The notes under the pieces were generated by a model, which made no database searches, had not been told where the DNA came from, and worked only from the letters and a program-made list of their open reading frames with translations. A stretch of DNA of 64,000 nucleotides from Candidatus Omnitrophota bacterium (GTDB taxonomy: Bacteria > Omnitrophota > Gorgyraeia > Velamenicoccales > Velamenicoccaceae), in NCBI GenBank assembly GCA_016235185.1, contig JACRLT010000023.1:1-64000 (forward strand), written 5' to 3'. Position 1 is the stretch's first letter. Every line of letters begins with the position of its first letter. Below, piece by piece: positions 40,431 to 48,798 of the stretch. A program made the translations under genes and the position numbers.

Positions 40431-41816
40431 ACCTTTAATATAATTGTCTATCTCATGCGCTGCTTTTTTTCCTGCGCCCATGGCGGATATCACCGTGTCC
40501 GCACCTGTAATAATATCACCGCCGGCAAAAACACCCTTTATAGACGTCGCGTAATGCTTGTCCACCTTTATCGTGCTGCGGTCGGTAACCTCCAAACCCG
40601 GAGTGTTTTTTGCCAAAAGCGGGTTTGGACTTTGGCCTATGGCCACAACGACCGTATCGGTATCAATGATAAATTCTGAACCTTTGATGACGATCGGCCT
40701 TGGCCTGCCGGAAGCATCCGGCGCTCCCAATTCCATTTTTAGTGCAACAAGTGCCTTAACACTCCCTTTTTCATCCACTATGATCTTTTTTGGCGCTGTC
40801 AAAAACATAAAATTGACACCTTCTTCTTTGGCATTCTCGATCTCTTCGCGACGGGCAGGCATCTCGTTTTCAGTGCGCCTATATACAAGTGACACATCTG
40901 CCCCAAGGCGTCTTGCGCACCGCGCGCTATCCAATGCAACATTGCCGCCGCCGATGACAACAACGGTCTTGCCTACCTTCACCGGCGTGGCTGACTTGGG
41001 AAACTCATAAGCTTTCATGAGATTGACGCGGGTCAGAAACTCATTGGCTGAATAGACACCTCCGGCGTTCTCCCCTTCAATGCCCAAAAAATTAGGCAAC
41101 CCGGCTCCGGAGGCCATAAAAATAGCTTTGTAACCATCCCCAAACAGATCACTAAACGTGAAAGTCCTACCCACTAAAATATTAGTGTTTATTTGGACGC
41201 CTAACGATCTTATATAAGCAACCTCGTCGTGTACTATATTTTTAGGCAAACGGAACTCGGGTATACCATATGAAAGCACGCCGCCGGGCACATGCAATGA
41301 TTCAAAAAGAGTTACGCCATATCCTAAGATCGCAAGCTCCGCTGCGCAAGTTAAGCCGGCCGGGCCGCTGCCCACTACAGCGACTTTTGATATTTTTTTC
41401 TGTCCTCTGTCCTCTGTCAGCTGCACTCTGTCTTGTCCATGGTCCATGGTCCATTGTCCATGGACTGCTTTTTCATGGTCTGCCGCATAACGCTCCAGCG
41501 CCCCTATATTGATCGGCATCTTCTTCTTATTTAAGACACACACAGCCTCGCACTGGTCTTCTTGAGGGCATACCCGGCCGCATACGGCAGGCAAAAAGTT
41601 CTTCTCTTTTATTTTTTCCAGCGCCTCTTTCGGATTGCCTTCTTTTAATAATCTTATAAACGACGGGATATCTATCTCGACCGGACACCCTTTGACACAA
41701 GGCTTATCCTTACATTGAAGGCATCGCGCAGCTTCTTTAACTGCGTCTGACGCATCAAGACCAAGGGCAACTTCAAAAAAATTTTTTATGCGTTCACGGG
41801 CGTCTTGTCTTTTCAT
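40380..41816 (-). CDS. gltA: GltA/NfnB-type FAD/NAD(P) oxidoreductase (glutamate synthase small-subunit family)
   Basis: A 478-residue protein. Residues ~25-110 hold two [4Fe-4S]-type cysteine groups (CLQCKDKPCVKGCP and the CGRVCPQEDQCEAVC group). VVGSGPAGLTCAAELA binds FAD at ~145, and VVIGGGNVALDSARCA binds NAD(P) at ~290. Such proteins pair with a ferredoxin-reductase-like subunit (NfnA/SudB) in electron-bifurcating transhydrogenase or sulfide dehydrogenase complexes; a matching subunit lies at 43900-44733. The linker at ~118-136 (HGQWTMDHGQ...TEDRG) is encoded by a heptamer array, and so is the C-terminus. Confidence 0.9.
   Translation of the reverse strand: MKRQDARERIKNFFEVALGLDASDAVKEAARCLQCKDKPCVKGCPVEIDIPSFIRLLKEGNPKEALEKIKEKNFLPAVCGRVCPQEDQCEAVCVLNKKKMPINIGALERYAADHEKAVHGQWTMDHGQDRVQLTEDRGQKKISKVAVVGSGPAGLTCAAELAILGYGVTLFESLHVPGGVLSYGIPEFRLPKNIVHDEVAYIRSLGVQINTNILVGRTFTFSDLFGDGYKAIFMASGAGLPNFLGIEGENAGGVYSANEFLTRVNLMKAYEFPKSATPVKVGKTVVVIGGGNVALDSARCARRLGADVSLVYRRTENEMPARREEIENAKEEGVNFMFLTAPKKIIVDEKGSVKALVALKMELGAPDASGRPRPIVIKGSEFIIDTDTVVVAIGQSPNPLLAKNTPGLEVTDRSTIKVDKHYATSIKGVFAGGDIITGADTVISAMGAGKKAAHEIDNYIKGSHQDTRHQSPEKDFNR
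41400..41469. repeat. heptamer array 10 (inside gltA)
   Basis: Ten consecutive 7-base units. The first five resemble CTGTCCT, the next four GTCCATG. They encode an extra linker between the iron-sulfur and FAD domains and preserve the frame. Confidence 0.88.
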
Positions 41817-41837
41817 GTTATAGGCCTAAATAGTCAA

Positions 41838-42413
41838 CTAAATACGTTCAGAAGCCTCAATTGCCACTAACCCGTCTTGGGTCAGATATTGAGAAACCAC
41901 CATGGAGCTGGGGAAGTATACAATGGCGGCCTCCTGGCCTTCTTTATCAAAAAATACATAAGGCACGGTGCAGTCATCGTTGATCACATTAGCAAATTCG
42001 TCGAATACTGCTTCGTTAACATCCCTAAGCTTACGGCCTGTGGGATAGTCTATGATAACGATGAACGACCCGTCCTTCCTCTTGGCATAACCGATCTTTC
42101 CGCCGCCCGTATTGAAAATAATACCGTCAGATAAATTCTGGAAACGCGGGCTCTTATCATGCCGGATCACATTTTCACCGGTGTAGAGGTTCCCAGTCAC
42201 GCGCTTTTTTAAATCTTCGGATGTTACGATATAGTCCTGCGCTTGTTTACGTTTCAGGAAAGGTTTCGACATTTTCGCTTTCTTATCGATCTTTAAAAGG
42301 ACCTTTCGGTCACCTTCTATCTCCTGTAGGCTCATCGATTTTGCATGAGCTGTAGCAAAGCCTAAAACCAAAATTAACATCGTGATAAAACACATAAACA
42401 AAAGCTTCTTCAT
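41838..42413 (-). CDS. secreted protein of unknown function
   Basis: A 191-residue protein with a signal peptide (residues 1-24, cleavage after AHA). The mature part is a single domain with a FNTGGGKIGYAKRKDGSFIVIIDYPTG core. I recognise no family. It lies between the large GltA-type gene and a D,D-carboxypeptidase gene, so a periplasmic envelope role is possible. Confidence 0.72.
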   Translation of the reverse strand: MKKLLFMCFITMLILVLGFATAHAKSMSLQEIEGDRKVLLKIDKKAKMSKPFLKRKQAQDYIVTSEDLKKRVTGNLYTGENVIRHDKSPRFQNLSDGIIFNTGGGKIGYAKRKDGSFIVIIDYPTGRKLRDVNEAVFDEFANVINDDCTVPYVFFDKEGQEAAIVYFPSSMVVSQYLTQDGLVAIEASERI

Positions 42414-42425
42414 GGCACCTCCATA

Positions 42426-43298
42426 TTAATTCTTCTTTGGCCTGATCCCTAAGATCGCATATAGGTCAGCCCAGGGCTTGCGGCTCTTCATGATAACTAC
42501 GGAAACGTTACGGTCGTCAAAGTAGGCTATGCCGGCATAACAATGGCCGGCACTGCGCGTATATCCGGTCTTTCCCAAAACGCAAGGGACTTTAATGCGC
42601 CACAGAAGTTTATTGTGGTTATCACGGGTGATCACGCGGCCGTCAGAGCCGTCGATCGAAACCCGTTTCTTTTTCATGACAGACGAAATAAAAGAATTAT
42701 TGAAAGCTGCCCGGGTGATGATTGACAGGTCATAGGCAGTTGTATACTGACCTTTATTTGGCAAACCAGTAGCATTCATGAAATTAGAATCGCGACAGCC
42801 GAGGGCCCTTGCTTCTTTGTTCATCAAAACCGCAAAATCCGCCTCTCTCCCGCTTACAGCCTCGGCCAAGGCAACGCCGGCGTCATTAGCCGAGCTCGCA
42901 AGAAGGACTGTCAATAACTCCCTGACGGAGTACGTAGCCCCGCGTGTCAAACCGGCCTTTGTCGGCTGGACTCCTGCAGCACGCGCCCCAACCTTGACTT
43001 CTTTATTTAGATCAATGCGTTCCAAAACAACCAGGGCTGTCAAAAGCTTTACCGTGCTTGCGGGCTGAAACTTCAAACGCGCGTTGCGTGAAAATAACAC
43101 CTTTTTTTTAGTATGATCTACTGCGTAAACGGCCTGGGCCGTAACTGCCGGCCGGCTTTTTTTTCTACTTGAGGATGAAGTCTTGCACCACGCCTGTCCT
43201 GCGTGAGAACAAAACACGATCGCAAAAATTAAGATTAAGGTTATCCTACGCAATATGGCCGTATTCTTTAAAATAGGAGCACGTTTTGCAAAAAACAT
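42426..43298 (-). CDS. D-alanyl-D-alanine carboxypeptidase, S11 family (DacF-like)
   Basis: A 290-residue penicillin-binding protein with a signal sequence (to ~38) and all three active-site motifs: Ser81-x-x-Lys84 (STVK), SAN at 136-138 and KTG at 243-245. It is shorter than E. coli DacA because the C-terminal membrane-anchor domain is absent, so it is probably a soluble periplasmic enzyme that trims peptidoglycan stem peptides. Its 5' end overlaps the two-CW gene by 53 bases. Confidence 0.92.
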   Translation of the reverse strand: MFFAKRAPILKNTAILRRITLILIFAIVFCSHAGQAWCKTSSSSRKKSRPAVTAQAVYAVDHTKKKVLFSRNARLKFQPASTVKLLTALVVLERIDLNKEVKVGARAAGVQPTKAGLTRGATYSVRELLTVLLASSANDAGVALAEAVSGREADFAVLMNKEARALGCRDSNFMNATGLPNKGQYTTAYDLSIITRAAFNNSFISSVMKKKRVSIDGSDGRVITRDNHNKLLWRIKVPCVLGKTGYTRSAGHCYAGIAYFDDRNVSVVIMKSRKPWADLYAILGIRPKKN

Positions 43299-43476
43299 TT
43301 TTTACGCTTATGGGCCTTGGTGCCTCTTGATTTATCTTGCAGCAAGCTATATTTACCATCCAACACCTCCACTCCTCCACTTCAGACATAAGGCATTTCT
43401 TCTGTTCGTCTGATATGCAATGGAAAAAATCCCAGCATCGAACAATATCTTTTTTATTTGCCAGGGGTATTCTCAT
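43246..43476 (-). CDS. small two-CW domain-like cysteine-rich protein
   Basis: A 76-residue protein with ordered cysteines at 14, 20, 28, 38, 45, 46, 63 and 66 and two Cys-Trp pairs (CW at 14-15 and 38-39), the pattern of the two-CW domain. It probably binds zinc or another metal. It shares one base with the PilZ gene and its 3' end runs 53 bases into the carboxypeptidase gene in another frame, so all three genes are coupled. Function unknown. Confidence 0.78.
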   Translation of the reverse strand: MRIPLANKKDIVRCWDFFHCISDEQKKCLMSEVEEWRCWMVNIACCKINQEAPRPISVKNVFCKTCSYFKEYGHIA

Positions 43477-43760
43477 CAGCGTATAAAGGTGAGGCCGTTC
43501 AAATAACCTTTTGAGATATTGTCACTATAGGGCGTAGACCAAACGACTTTTCCTGTAATGGCCTTTGCGGGCACCTTTGAATCGTAAAAAAGTTTCACCT
43601 TGATGATCTGCCCCAATTTGACCTTTTTGTCGGAAAAAAAACATACCCCTCCAAGGCTGACATCCTTTGTCAATACATCAGCATGCGCCGAAAAAATACC
43701 GTCCTTATACTGCATAATAGTCGATGATCTAAACCGCACATGCTTTCTTCTGTCGTCCAT
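43476..43760 (-). CDS. PilZ-domain c-di-GMP-binding protein
   Basis: A 94-residue single PilZ domain with RRKHVRF (Arg4, Arg5, Arg9) and DVSLGG (Asp33-Ser35-Gly37/38), the two c-di-GMP-binding motifs. The rest is the beta-barrel (KGYLNGLTFIR). It would change conformation on binding c-di-GMP and control a partner, for example in envelope or motility functions. No cyclase gene is in the window. Confidence 0.9.
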   Translation of the reverse strand: MDDRRKHVRFRSSTIMQYKDGIFSAHADVLTKDVSLGGVCFFSDKKVKLGQIIKVKLFYDSKVPAKAITGKVVWSTPYSDNISKGYLNGLTFIR

Positions 43761-43804
43761 AATTTACCTCCCCGCAATTTTGACATGGAAAATTACCCAC
43801 ATAG

Positions 43805-43881
43805 ATCCCGATGCCTAATCGCTTCGCAGGCACGGGATAAATTCGCACAGTGACTTATGAGCGCTTCGCTCCATAAGTCAC
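43805..43881. repeat. twin hairpins
   Basis: Hairpin 1, 43805-43838 (ATCCCG...CGGGAT with inner TGCCT/AGGCA), and hairpin 2, 43850-43881 (GTGACTTATG/CATAAGTCAC plus GAGCG/CGCTC). They lie between the NfnA-like gene stop and the PilZ gene and could serve as a bidirectional terminator or REP element. Confidence 0.7.
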
Positions 43882-43899
43882 GTGCTCATTTAAGGTATG

Positions 43900-44733
43900 T
43901 CAAGAAACCCCCGGATCGTTTATTTGGCTTTCCTTGTCTTTAAAAAAAGAGAGCCGCTGGCTCAACTCATCGAAATCAACCTTGTGGGCGTCAAACTCCG
44001 GGCCATCAACGCAACCGAAGACGGTTTTTCCTTCCACCTTGCAACGGCAGACGCCGCACATGCCCGTGGCATCAACCATCAGCGGATTAAGGCTTACGAC
44101 TGTCTTTATTTTATATGGCCGCGTTATCTCCGCAACCTTTTTCATCATAGGCACAGGGCCTATGGCATATACATAAGAATACTCGCCGTCTCTGATCTTT
44201 TCGCTCAATACGCCGGTAACAAACCCCTTTTGGCCGTAGCTGCCGTCATCTGTCGTTATGGAAAGATCGTCACAGATATTTTTTAGTTCGTTTTCAAGTA
44301 TGATCAGGCTCTTGGTGCGGGCACCAGCAATGCAAGAGACGCGATTACCTGCGTTTTTTAAAGCTCTGGCCACAGGCCATAGTTCGGCTACACCTACGCC
44401 TCCACCGACGCAGAGTACGCTGCCGAATTTTTCTGTATGCGTGGGCTTGCCAAGGGGCCCTAAAACAGCGTAAAGAAGCTCTCCCGGACGCTTGCGGCCC
44501 AACGCAATAGTCGAAAAACCGACCTCCTGGAAGATAACCGTTAAGTCGCCTTTTCCCTTATCAAAATCGGCTATTGTCAGGGGAATACGCTCTCCTTTTT
44601 CGTCGACAATTATCACGACAAATTGCCCTGCATGTGCGTTCCTGACTATGTCAGGCGCGCTTATTGCCATCCGCACTACAGTATCGGCAAGCTTATCTAC
44701 GGAAAGTATATTATAGGTCAAAAAGTCTGTCAT
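43900..44733 (-). CDS. NfnA/SudB-type FAD/NAD(P)-binding [2Fe-2S] subunit
   Basis: A 277-residue ferredoxin-NADP reductase-type protein. The FAD domain spans ~1-95 (PLTIADFDKGKG), the NAD domain starts VLCVGGGVGVAELWPV, and the C-terminal cluster segment MCGVCRCKVEGKTVFGC carries the cysteines of the [2Fe-2S] site. It matches the small subunit of Nfn or Sud complexes, whose large partner is encoded at 40380-41816. Unusually, four unrelated genes lie between them. It overlaps the ApbE gene by 23 bases. Confidence 0.9.
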   Translation of the reverse strand: MTDFLTYNILSVDKLADTVVRMAISAPDIVRNAHAGQFVVIIVDEKGERIPLTIADFDKGKGDLTVIFQEVGFSTIALGRKRPGELLYAVLGPLGKPTHTEKFGSVLCVGGGVGVAELWPVARALKNAGNRVSCIAGARTKSLIILENELKNICDDLSITTDDGSYGQKGFVTGVLSEKIRDGEYSYVYAIGPVPMMKKVAEITRPYKIKTVVSLNPLMVDATGMCGVCRCKVEGKTVFGCVDGPEFDAHKVDFDELSQRLSFFKDKESQINDPGVS

Positions 44734-45685
44734 GTTCGTCGATAACTTTGGCGTACGCTCCGGGAAAACGCTTTATCAACTTGCGCCCTTTCTCCCGGCC
44801 CAGCACAACAATAGACGTGGACAGCGCGTCAGCGGTCATGGCGTCGCCCGCAACCACGGTAACGGATATGATCCCGTTTTCCGCAGGATATCCTGTCTTT
44901 GGATTTATTATATGTGAATACCTCTTATTTTGAAAGACGAAAAATTGCTCATAGTCTCCTGACGTTGAAACACCCGAGTCTTTCAACTCGATCTTTCTGA
45001 TCAAATTCTTTGCCACGCGAGGGTCCTGTATGCCGACGCGCCACGCCCTTGCGCTGTTGGCTCCCAGGCAATACATGTTGCCGCCGGCATTCACAACAGC
45101 AGAACTAACGCCTGCTTCCTTTAATTTAGAAACAGCTTTGTCGACCGCATAACCTTTGGCGATCCCGCCAAGGTCGATCTTGACTCCAAGTTTCAAAAAT
45201 CTCACCTGTCGAGTATTCTCATCCAAATAAACACTGTCGAAACCTACCGCGTCTAAGGCATCTTTAATATCATCCTCTTTTGGCAGCTCGGATTTTTTTA
45301 TGGCCCTCTTCCACAGCAGGGATAACGGAGCCACAGTTACATCAAAAGCGCCTCCCGAAACATCATAAAATTCTTTACTTTTTCTAAGGATAGCAAAAAG
45401 ATCTTCAGATGCAATTAGCCCGCCTGTCTGGTTGAGGCGGGAAAGCTCGCTATTTTCATCAAAGATATTAAAGACTTTGTCCAGCCTATTGAATTCATTA
45501 AAGACTATTGTTTTTGCCCTGGGATCGGGCGATATCACTTCAACGAAAGAACCCATCGTGAATTCGGAATCCCTGAAAAGCGGCTTTCCGCAACCGCTTA
45601 AAACAGAGAACAGAGAACAGAGGACAGAAGACAGAAAAACTAAAAAACCTAAAGACCGAAAAACAGTTCTTCTGTTTTTTATCAT
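44711..45685 (-). CDS. apbE: FAD:protein FMN transferase (ApbE), lipoprotein
   Basis: A 324-residue ApbE protein. It has a lipoprotein signal with Cys32 in LSGCG, then FTMGSFVEV, the FAD-binding VDLGGIAKGYAVD and AVVNAGGN regions, SGDYEQF, HIINPKTGYPA, and the Mg-binding DAMTADALSTS motif near the end. It attaches FMN to Thr/Ser of exported flavoproteins such as Rnf or Nqr subunits. Part of its signal peptide (SSVLCSLFSVLS) is encoded by a heptamer array. It overlaps the polX gene by 4 bases. Confidence 0.94.
   Translation of the reverse strand: MIKNRRTVFRSLGFLVFLSSVLCSLFSVLSGCGKPLFRDSEFTMGSFVEVISPDPRAKTIVFNEFNRLDKVFNIFDENSELSRLNQTGGLIASEDLFAILRKSKEFYDVSGGAFDVTVAPLSLLWKRAIKKSELPKEDDIKDALDAVGFDSVYLDENTRQVRFLKLGVKIDLGGIAKGYAVDKAVSKLKEAGVSSAVVNAGGNMYCLGANSARAWRVGIQDPRVAKNLIRKIELKDSGVSTSGDYEQFFVFQNKRYSHIINPKTGYPAENGIISVTVVAGDAMTADALSTSIVVLGREKGRKLIKRFPGAYAKVIDEHDRLFDL
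45602..45636. repeat. heptamer array 11 (inside the apbE signal sequence)
   Basis: Five 7-base units (AACAGAG, then GACAGAA) encode the hydrophobic core just before the lipobox and keep the frame. Confidence 0.85.
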
Positions 45686-47394
45686 TTCTTTATCGCTTTC
45701 AGCAACGCATCCAATTCGAGCGTATTAAGCACGTCATCCTTCTCCAGCCAGGCTCTCCGAGCCAGGCCTACACCGAACTTCATATAAGCCAAATGCGATG
45801 TTGCATGCGAATCTGTGTTTATAGCAAGGGGGACTTTATTTTCCTTGGCGAGACGGCTCGCGGTATCCGAGAGATCCAAACGGTATGGATGCGCATTGAT
45901 CTCCAAAGCCGTATTTGTTTCCCGCGCCACCTTGAAGATCTCCTTAAAATCTACATCGTAAGGCTCCCTCGTAGGCCAGAGTTTACCTGTGGGATGAGCA
46001 ATGATATGCACGTGCTTATTCTGACATGCGCGGACGATCCTTTTTGTCAGCTGTTTCCTGGATTGTTTGAAGCCGGAGTGTATTGCCGCGATCACCACAT
46101 CAAAACCAGACAAAATATCGTTCTTATAATCTATATAGCCGTCGCTGTCGATCTCTACCTCGGAACCGAACAGGATCCTGAAATTTTTTAGTTTTTTATT
46201 CACACTCTCGAGCTCGTGGCGCTTTTTTTTGAGCCTTGCGGTATCCAGGCCATTGGCAACTTTCAAGCTAACAGAGTGGTCGGTAAGGCAGATATAATCA
46301 TAACCTAAACTGGCCGCAGCCTGCGACATGGCCTCAACCGTATCTTTTCCGTCGGAATAGCTGGTGTGCGCGTGAAGATCTCCTAATATGTCCTTGATTT
46401 CAATAAGTTTCGGCAAGATATGCTTTGATGCGGCCTCGATCTCACCTGTATCTTCGCGCATTTCAGGCTCGATAAGATCCAAACGCAAAGAGCGGTATAC
46501 CTCTTCTTCTGTCTTTGAAGCAAGACAAAGGCCTTTTTTATTGAAGACACCGTATTCATTGATTTTGCAGCCCATCTTGATAGCTCTCGACCTCAAGGCT
46601 ATATTGTGATTTTTAGAACCTGTAAAATAAACAAGCGCGGCACCGTATGACTTTGGGTCAATAACGCGCAAATCAACCTGCACATCGTCCTTGGTCAAAA
46701 TTGAAGATTTTGTCTCGCCGCAAGCCAAAACGCGTTTGACATGAGGCAAGTTGATAAAAGCATCCGAGACCTTCTTCGGGTTTTTAGTTGCGGCCAGAAT
46801 ATCAATATCCCTGACTCTTTCCTTCATGCGGCGAAGGCTGCCTGCCGCAGAGATAATTTGTACATCTCTCAACCGTCGCAGCTCCAGGACAATGACCTCT
46901 GCTACAGTGGTCGCTGTCAACAGATCCATCCTCTCTTTGCCCTTTTTTAGCAACTCGATGCCTTTGAGAATATTTTCAATCGTCTTCTGTTTAATGCCAG
47001 GCAAGGTCAGAAGTCGGCCGCTCTTTGCTGCATTTTTAAGCTCGTCAACGGATCTTATTTTAAGCTCTTTAAAAAAAAGATTGGCTGTCTTTGGCCCGAC
47101 TGACGGGATCTCAAGCATAGACACCACTGTGTCCGGAACAAGTTTTTTTAGCTCTTCATAATATTTACATTTTCCTGTTGCGATTATTTCTTTGATCTTG
47201 TTTGCCAGGTCAACGCCAATGCCCGGTATCTCCTCCAGGCGTTCGCCTGCGGCATAATCCTGGATATCTTTTTCTAAGCCTTCGATCGTTTCTGCGGCTC
47301 TCAAATAAGCGCGTATACGGAACGGATTATCCCCCTTGATCTCTAAAAGTTCCGCAATTCCCCGGAATATAGCCGAGACTTCTTGGTTCTTCAT
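45682..47394 (-). CDS. polX: PolX family DNA polymerase / 3'-5' exonuclease
   Basis: A 570-residue protein: an N-terminal helix-hairpin-helix region (EEIPGIGVDLANKI), the family X nucleotidyltransferase with GSLRRMKERVRDIDIL (catalytic aspartates) and KNHNIALRSRA, and a C-terminal PHP domain from ~335 (GDLHAHTSYSDGKDT, ITDHS-type motif, INTDSHA) that supplies 3'-5' exonuclease or phosphoesterase activity. It fills short gaps during base excision repair. Confidence 0.95.
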   Translation of the reverse strand: MKNQEVSAIFRGIAELLEIKGDNPFRIRAYLRAAETIEGLEKDIQDYAAGERLEEIPGIGVDLANKIKEIIATGKCKYYEELKKLVPDTVVSMLEIPSVGPKTANLFFKELKIRSVDELKNAAKSGRLLTLPGIKQKTIENILKGIELLKKGKERMDLLTATTVAEVIVLELRRLRDVQIISAAGSLRRMKERVRDIDILAATKNPKKVSDAFINLPHVKRVLACGETKSSILTKDDVQVDLRVIDPKSYGAALVYFTGSKNHNIALRSRAIKMGCKINEYGVFNKKGLCLASKTEEEVYRSLRLDLIEPEMREDTGEIEAASKHILPKLIEIKDILGDLHAHTSYSDGKDTVEAMSQAAASLGYDYICLTDHSVSLKVANGLDTARLKKKRHELESVNKKLKNFRILFGSEVEIDSDGYIDYKNDILSGFDVVIAAIHSGFKQSRKQLTKRIVRACQNKHVHIIAHPTGKLWPTREPYDVDFKEIFKVARETNTALEINAHPYRLDLSDTASRLAKENKVPLAINTDSHATSHLAYMKFGVGLARRAWLEKDDVLNTLELDALLKAIKK

Positions 47395-48602
47395 GATAAA
47401 ACAACCCTCTGTGGCGAACTTGTAAGATATTTTTTAGCTATTATAAAATAAACGACCAGGCTGGTAGCAGACCCTAGGAATACGGTATGTGGCGCGCCGA
47501 TAAAATGAGCCAAGGCCCCGGCAAAAAGATTTCCTATAGGCATGAACCCTGTGAACATCATCACAAATACTCCCATGATCCGGCCTCTGTATTCATCGGG
47601 TATGCTCATCTGTAAGAGAGTATTTACTATTGACATACCGCTAGAACCTCCGAAACCGCACAAAAACAACATAAAGGCCGAGAGTATAAAATTACCGGAA
47701 CAAGCAAAAACCATAATTGAAGCAAAAAAAAGTCCCATACAAAACTTTAGAAGTGCCAGGTTTGACGCTGTATGCTTGAGCCTGGCAAGGTTCAATACGC
47801 CGATGAGTGCGCCGGCGCCGCTGGCAGACATCAATATAGCCAGGCCGTTAGCCCCTGAATGAAGTATTTCCTGGGCAAAGATAGGCATCAAAATAATGTA
47901 AGCCGAGCCGAAAAGGCTGAACATCGCAACAATAGCAAATAACGCCAGAAGAAAATGTTCTTTGCGGATATAGTCGACCACATTCCGTATATCCGATAAA
48001 AAAGATTTGTTTTTTACATTTACCGGAGCCGGAGTCGGCCTGATAAAAAATAAAGCAGCTAAGACCGGGATATAACTGAATGCGTTGACATAAAAACAGC
48101 CGGCCATACCTACCACGGCTATTAATACACCGGCAAGGGCAGGCCCGATAAGCCTGGCCGTATTAAATGCGGCAGAATTAAGAACTATTGCGTTAAAAAG
48201 ATGCTGTTTGCCAACGAGTTCTACGACCATTGCCTGCCTGGCCGGCGCATCGACAGCCATGGCTAATCCGCTTAAAACAGCTATGGCCATGATGTGCCAG
48301 ACTTGGACCATATCCCTCTGGACAAGATATGCAAGGACAAAAGCCAGAAGCGTGAAAACAGCCTGTGTCACAATAAGCAAATTCCGTTTTACTACCCTGT
48401 CAATGAAAACTCCCGACGGGAAGGAGAACAATGAGATCGGAAGATAAGCCAAGAAACCCACCAGACCCAAAAGAAAAGCAGAACCTGTGAGCTTGAACAC
48501 AAGCCAGCTCTGCGCCATGGATTGGACCCATGTGCCGATAAGGGAAACAACCATGGAAAACCAGAATATCCGAAACTCGCGGACCTTTAAGGAAGAAAAC
48601 AT
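47391..48602 (-). CDS. MFS transporter (EntS/MFS_3-like exporter)
   Basis: A 403-residue integral membrane protein with about twelve segments and the cytoplasmic-loop motif PSGVFIDRVVKRN after segment 2. The N-terminus FRIFWFSMVVSLIGTWVQSMAQSWLVF is typical of the MFS_3 group of exporters. I place the start at ATG 48602; a longer frame to 48647 would read into the structured element upstream and looks spurious. No strong Shine-Dalgarno precedes it. Substrate unknown. Confidence 0.88.
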   Translation of the reverse strand: MFSSLKVREFRIFWFSMVVSLIGTWVQSMAQSWLVFKLTGSAFLLGLVGFLAYLPISLFSFPSGVFIDRVVKRNLLIVTQAVFTLLAFVLAYLVQRDMVQVWHIMAIAVLSGLAMAVDAPARQAMVVELVGKQHLFNAIVLNSAAFNTARLIGPALAGVLIAVVGMAGCFYVNAFSYIPVLAALFFIRPTPAPVNVKNKSFLSDIRNVVDYIRKEHFLLALFAIVAMFSLFGSAYIILMPIFAQEILHSGANGLAILMSASGAGALIGVLNLARLKHTASNLALLKFCMGLFFASIMVFACSGNFILSAFMLFLCGFGGSSGMSIVNTLLQMSIPDEYRGRIMGVFVMMFTGFMPIGNLFAGALAHFIGAPHTVFLGSATSLVVYFIIAKKYLTSSPQRVVLS

Positions 48603-48618
48603 AATTGCTATAGGGTTA

Positions 48619-48791
48619 CGCAGAACTAATGGAATTTCTGAAAGCACACAATTAGGGATTTTTTGGCAAATGTCTATGAGGATTTACGGCCTGGGTGTAG
48701 CGACAATCTTCTATGGAGCGTAACACCAAGGCCGTAAACCGAAATAGACGGCAAAAAATTCCGTGTGCGAAGAGATTCCATTAGTTTTGCG
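48619..48791 (-). ncRNA. covarying structured element, copy 1
   Basis: 173 bases, read on the minus strand. Outer stem CGCA-AACTAATGGAAT...ATTCCATTAGTTCTGCG, then GCACAC/GTGTGC, GTCTAT/ATAGAC, TTTACGGCC/GGCCGTAAA and GGTGT/ACACC around a conserved loop (TACGCTCCATAG...GTCGCTA). AATTTTTTG pairs at distance with CCAAAAAAT. It ends 17 bases before the MFS start. No Rfam family comes to mind. Confidence 0.6.
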
Positions 48792-48798
48792 TTTTTCA

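Noticed and set aside
41203-41512. Plus-strand frame reading through the heptamer array in gltA
   Set aside because: It is antisense to the FAD domain and mostly low complexity.
48603-48647. N-terminal extension of the MFS transporter
   Set aside because: Those codons are the stem of the structured element, and the family start fits ATG 48602.
48619-48791. Structured element considered as an integron attC site
   Set aside because: No integrase, no cassette series and no RYYYAAC/GTTRRRY ends; flanking genes are ordinary chromosomal genes.
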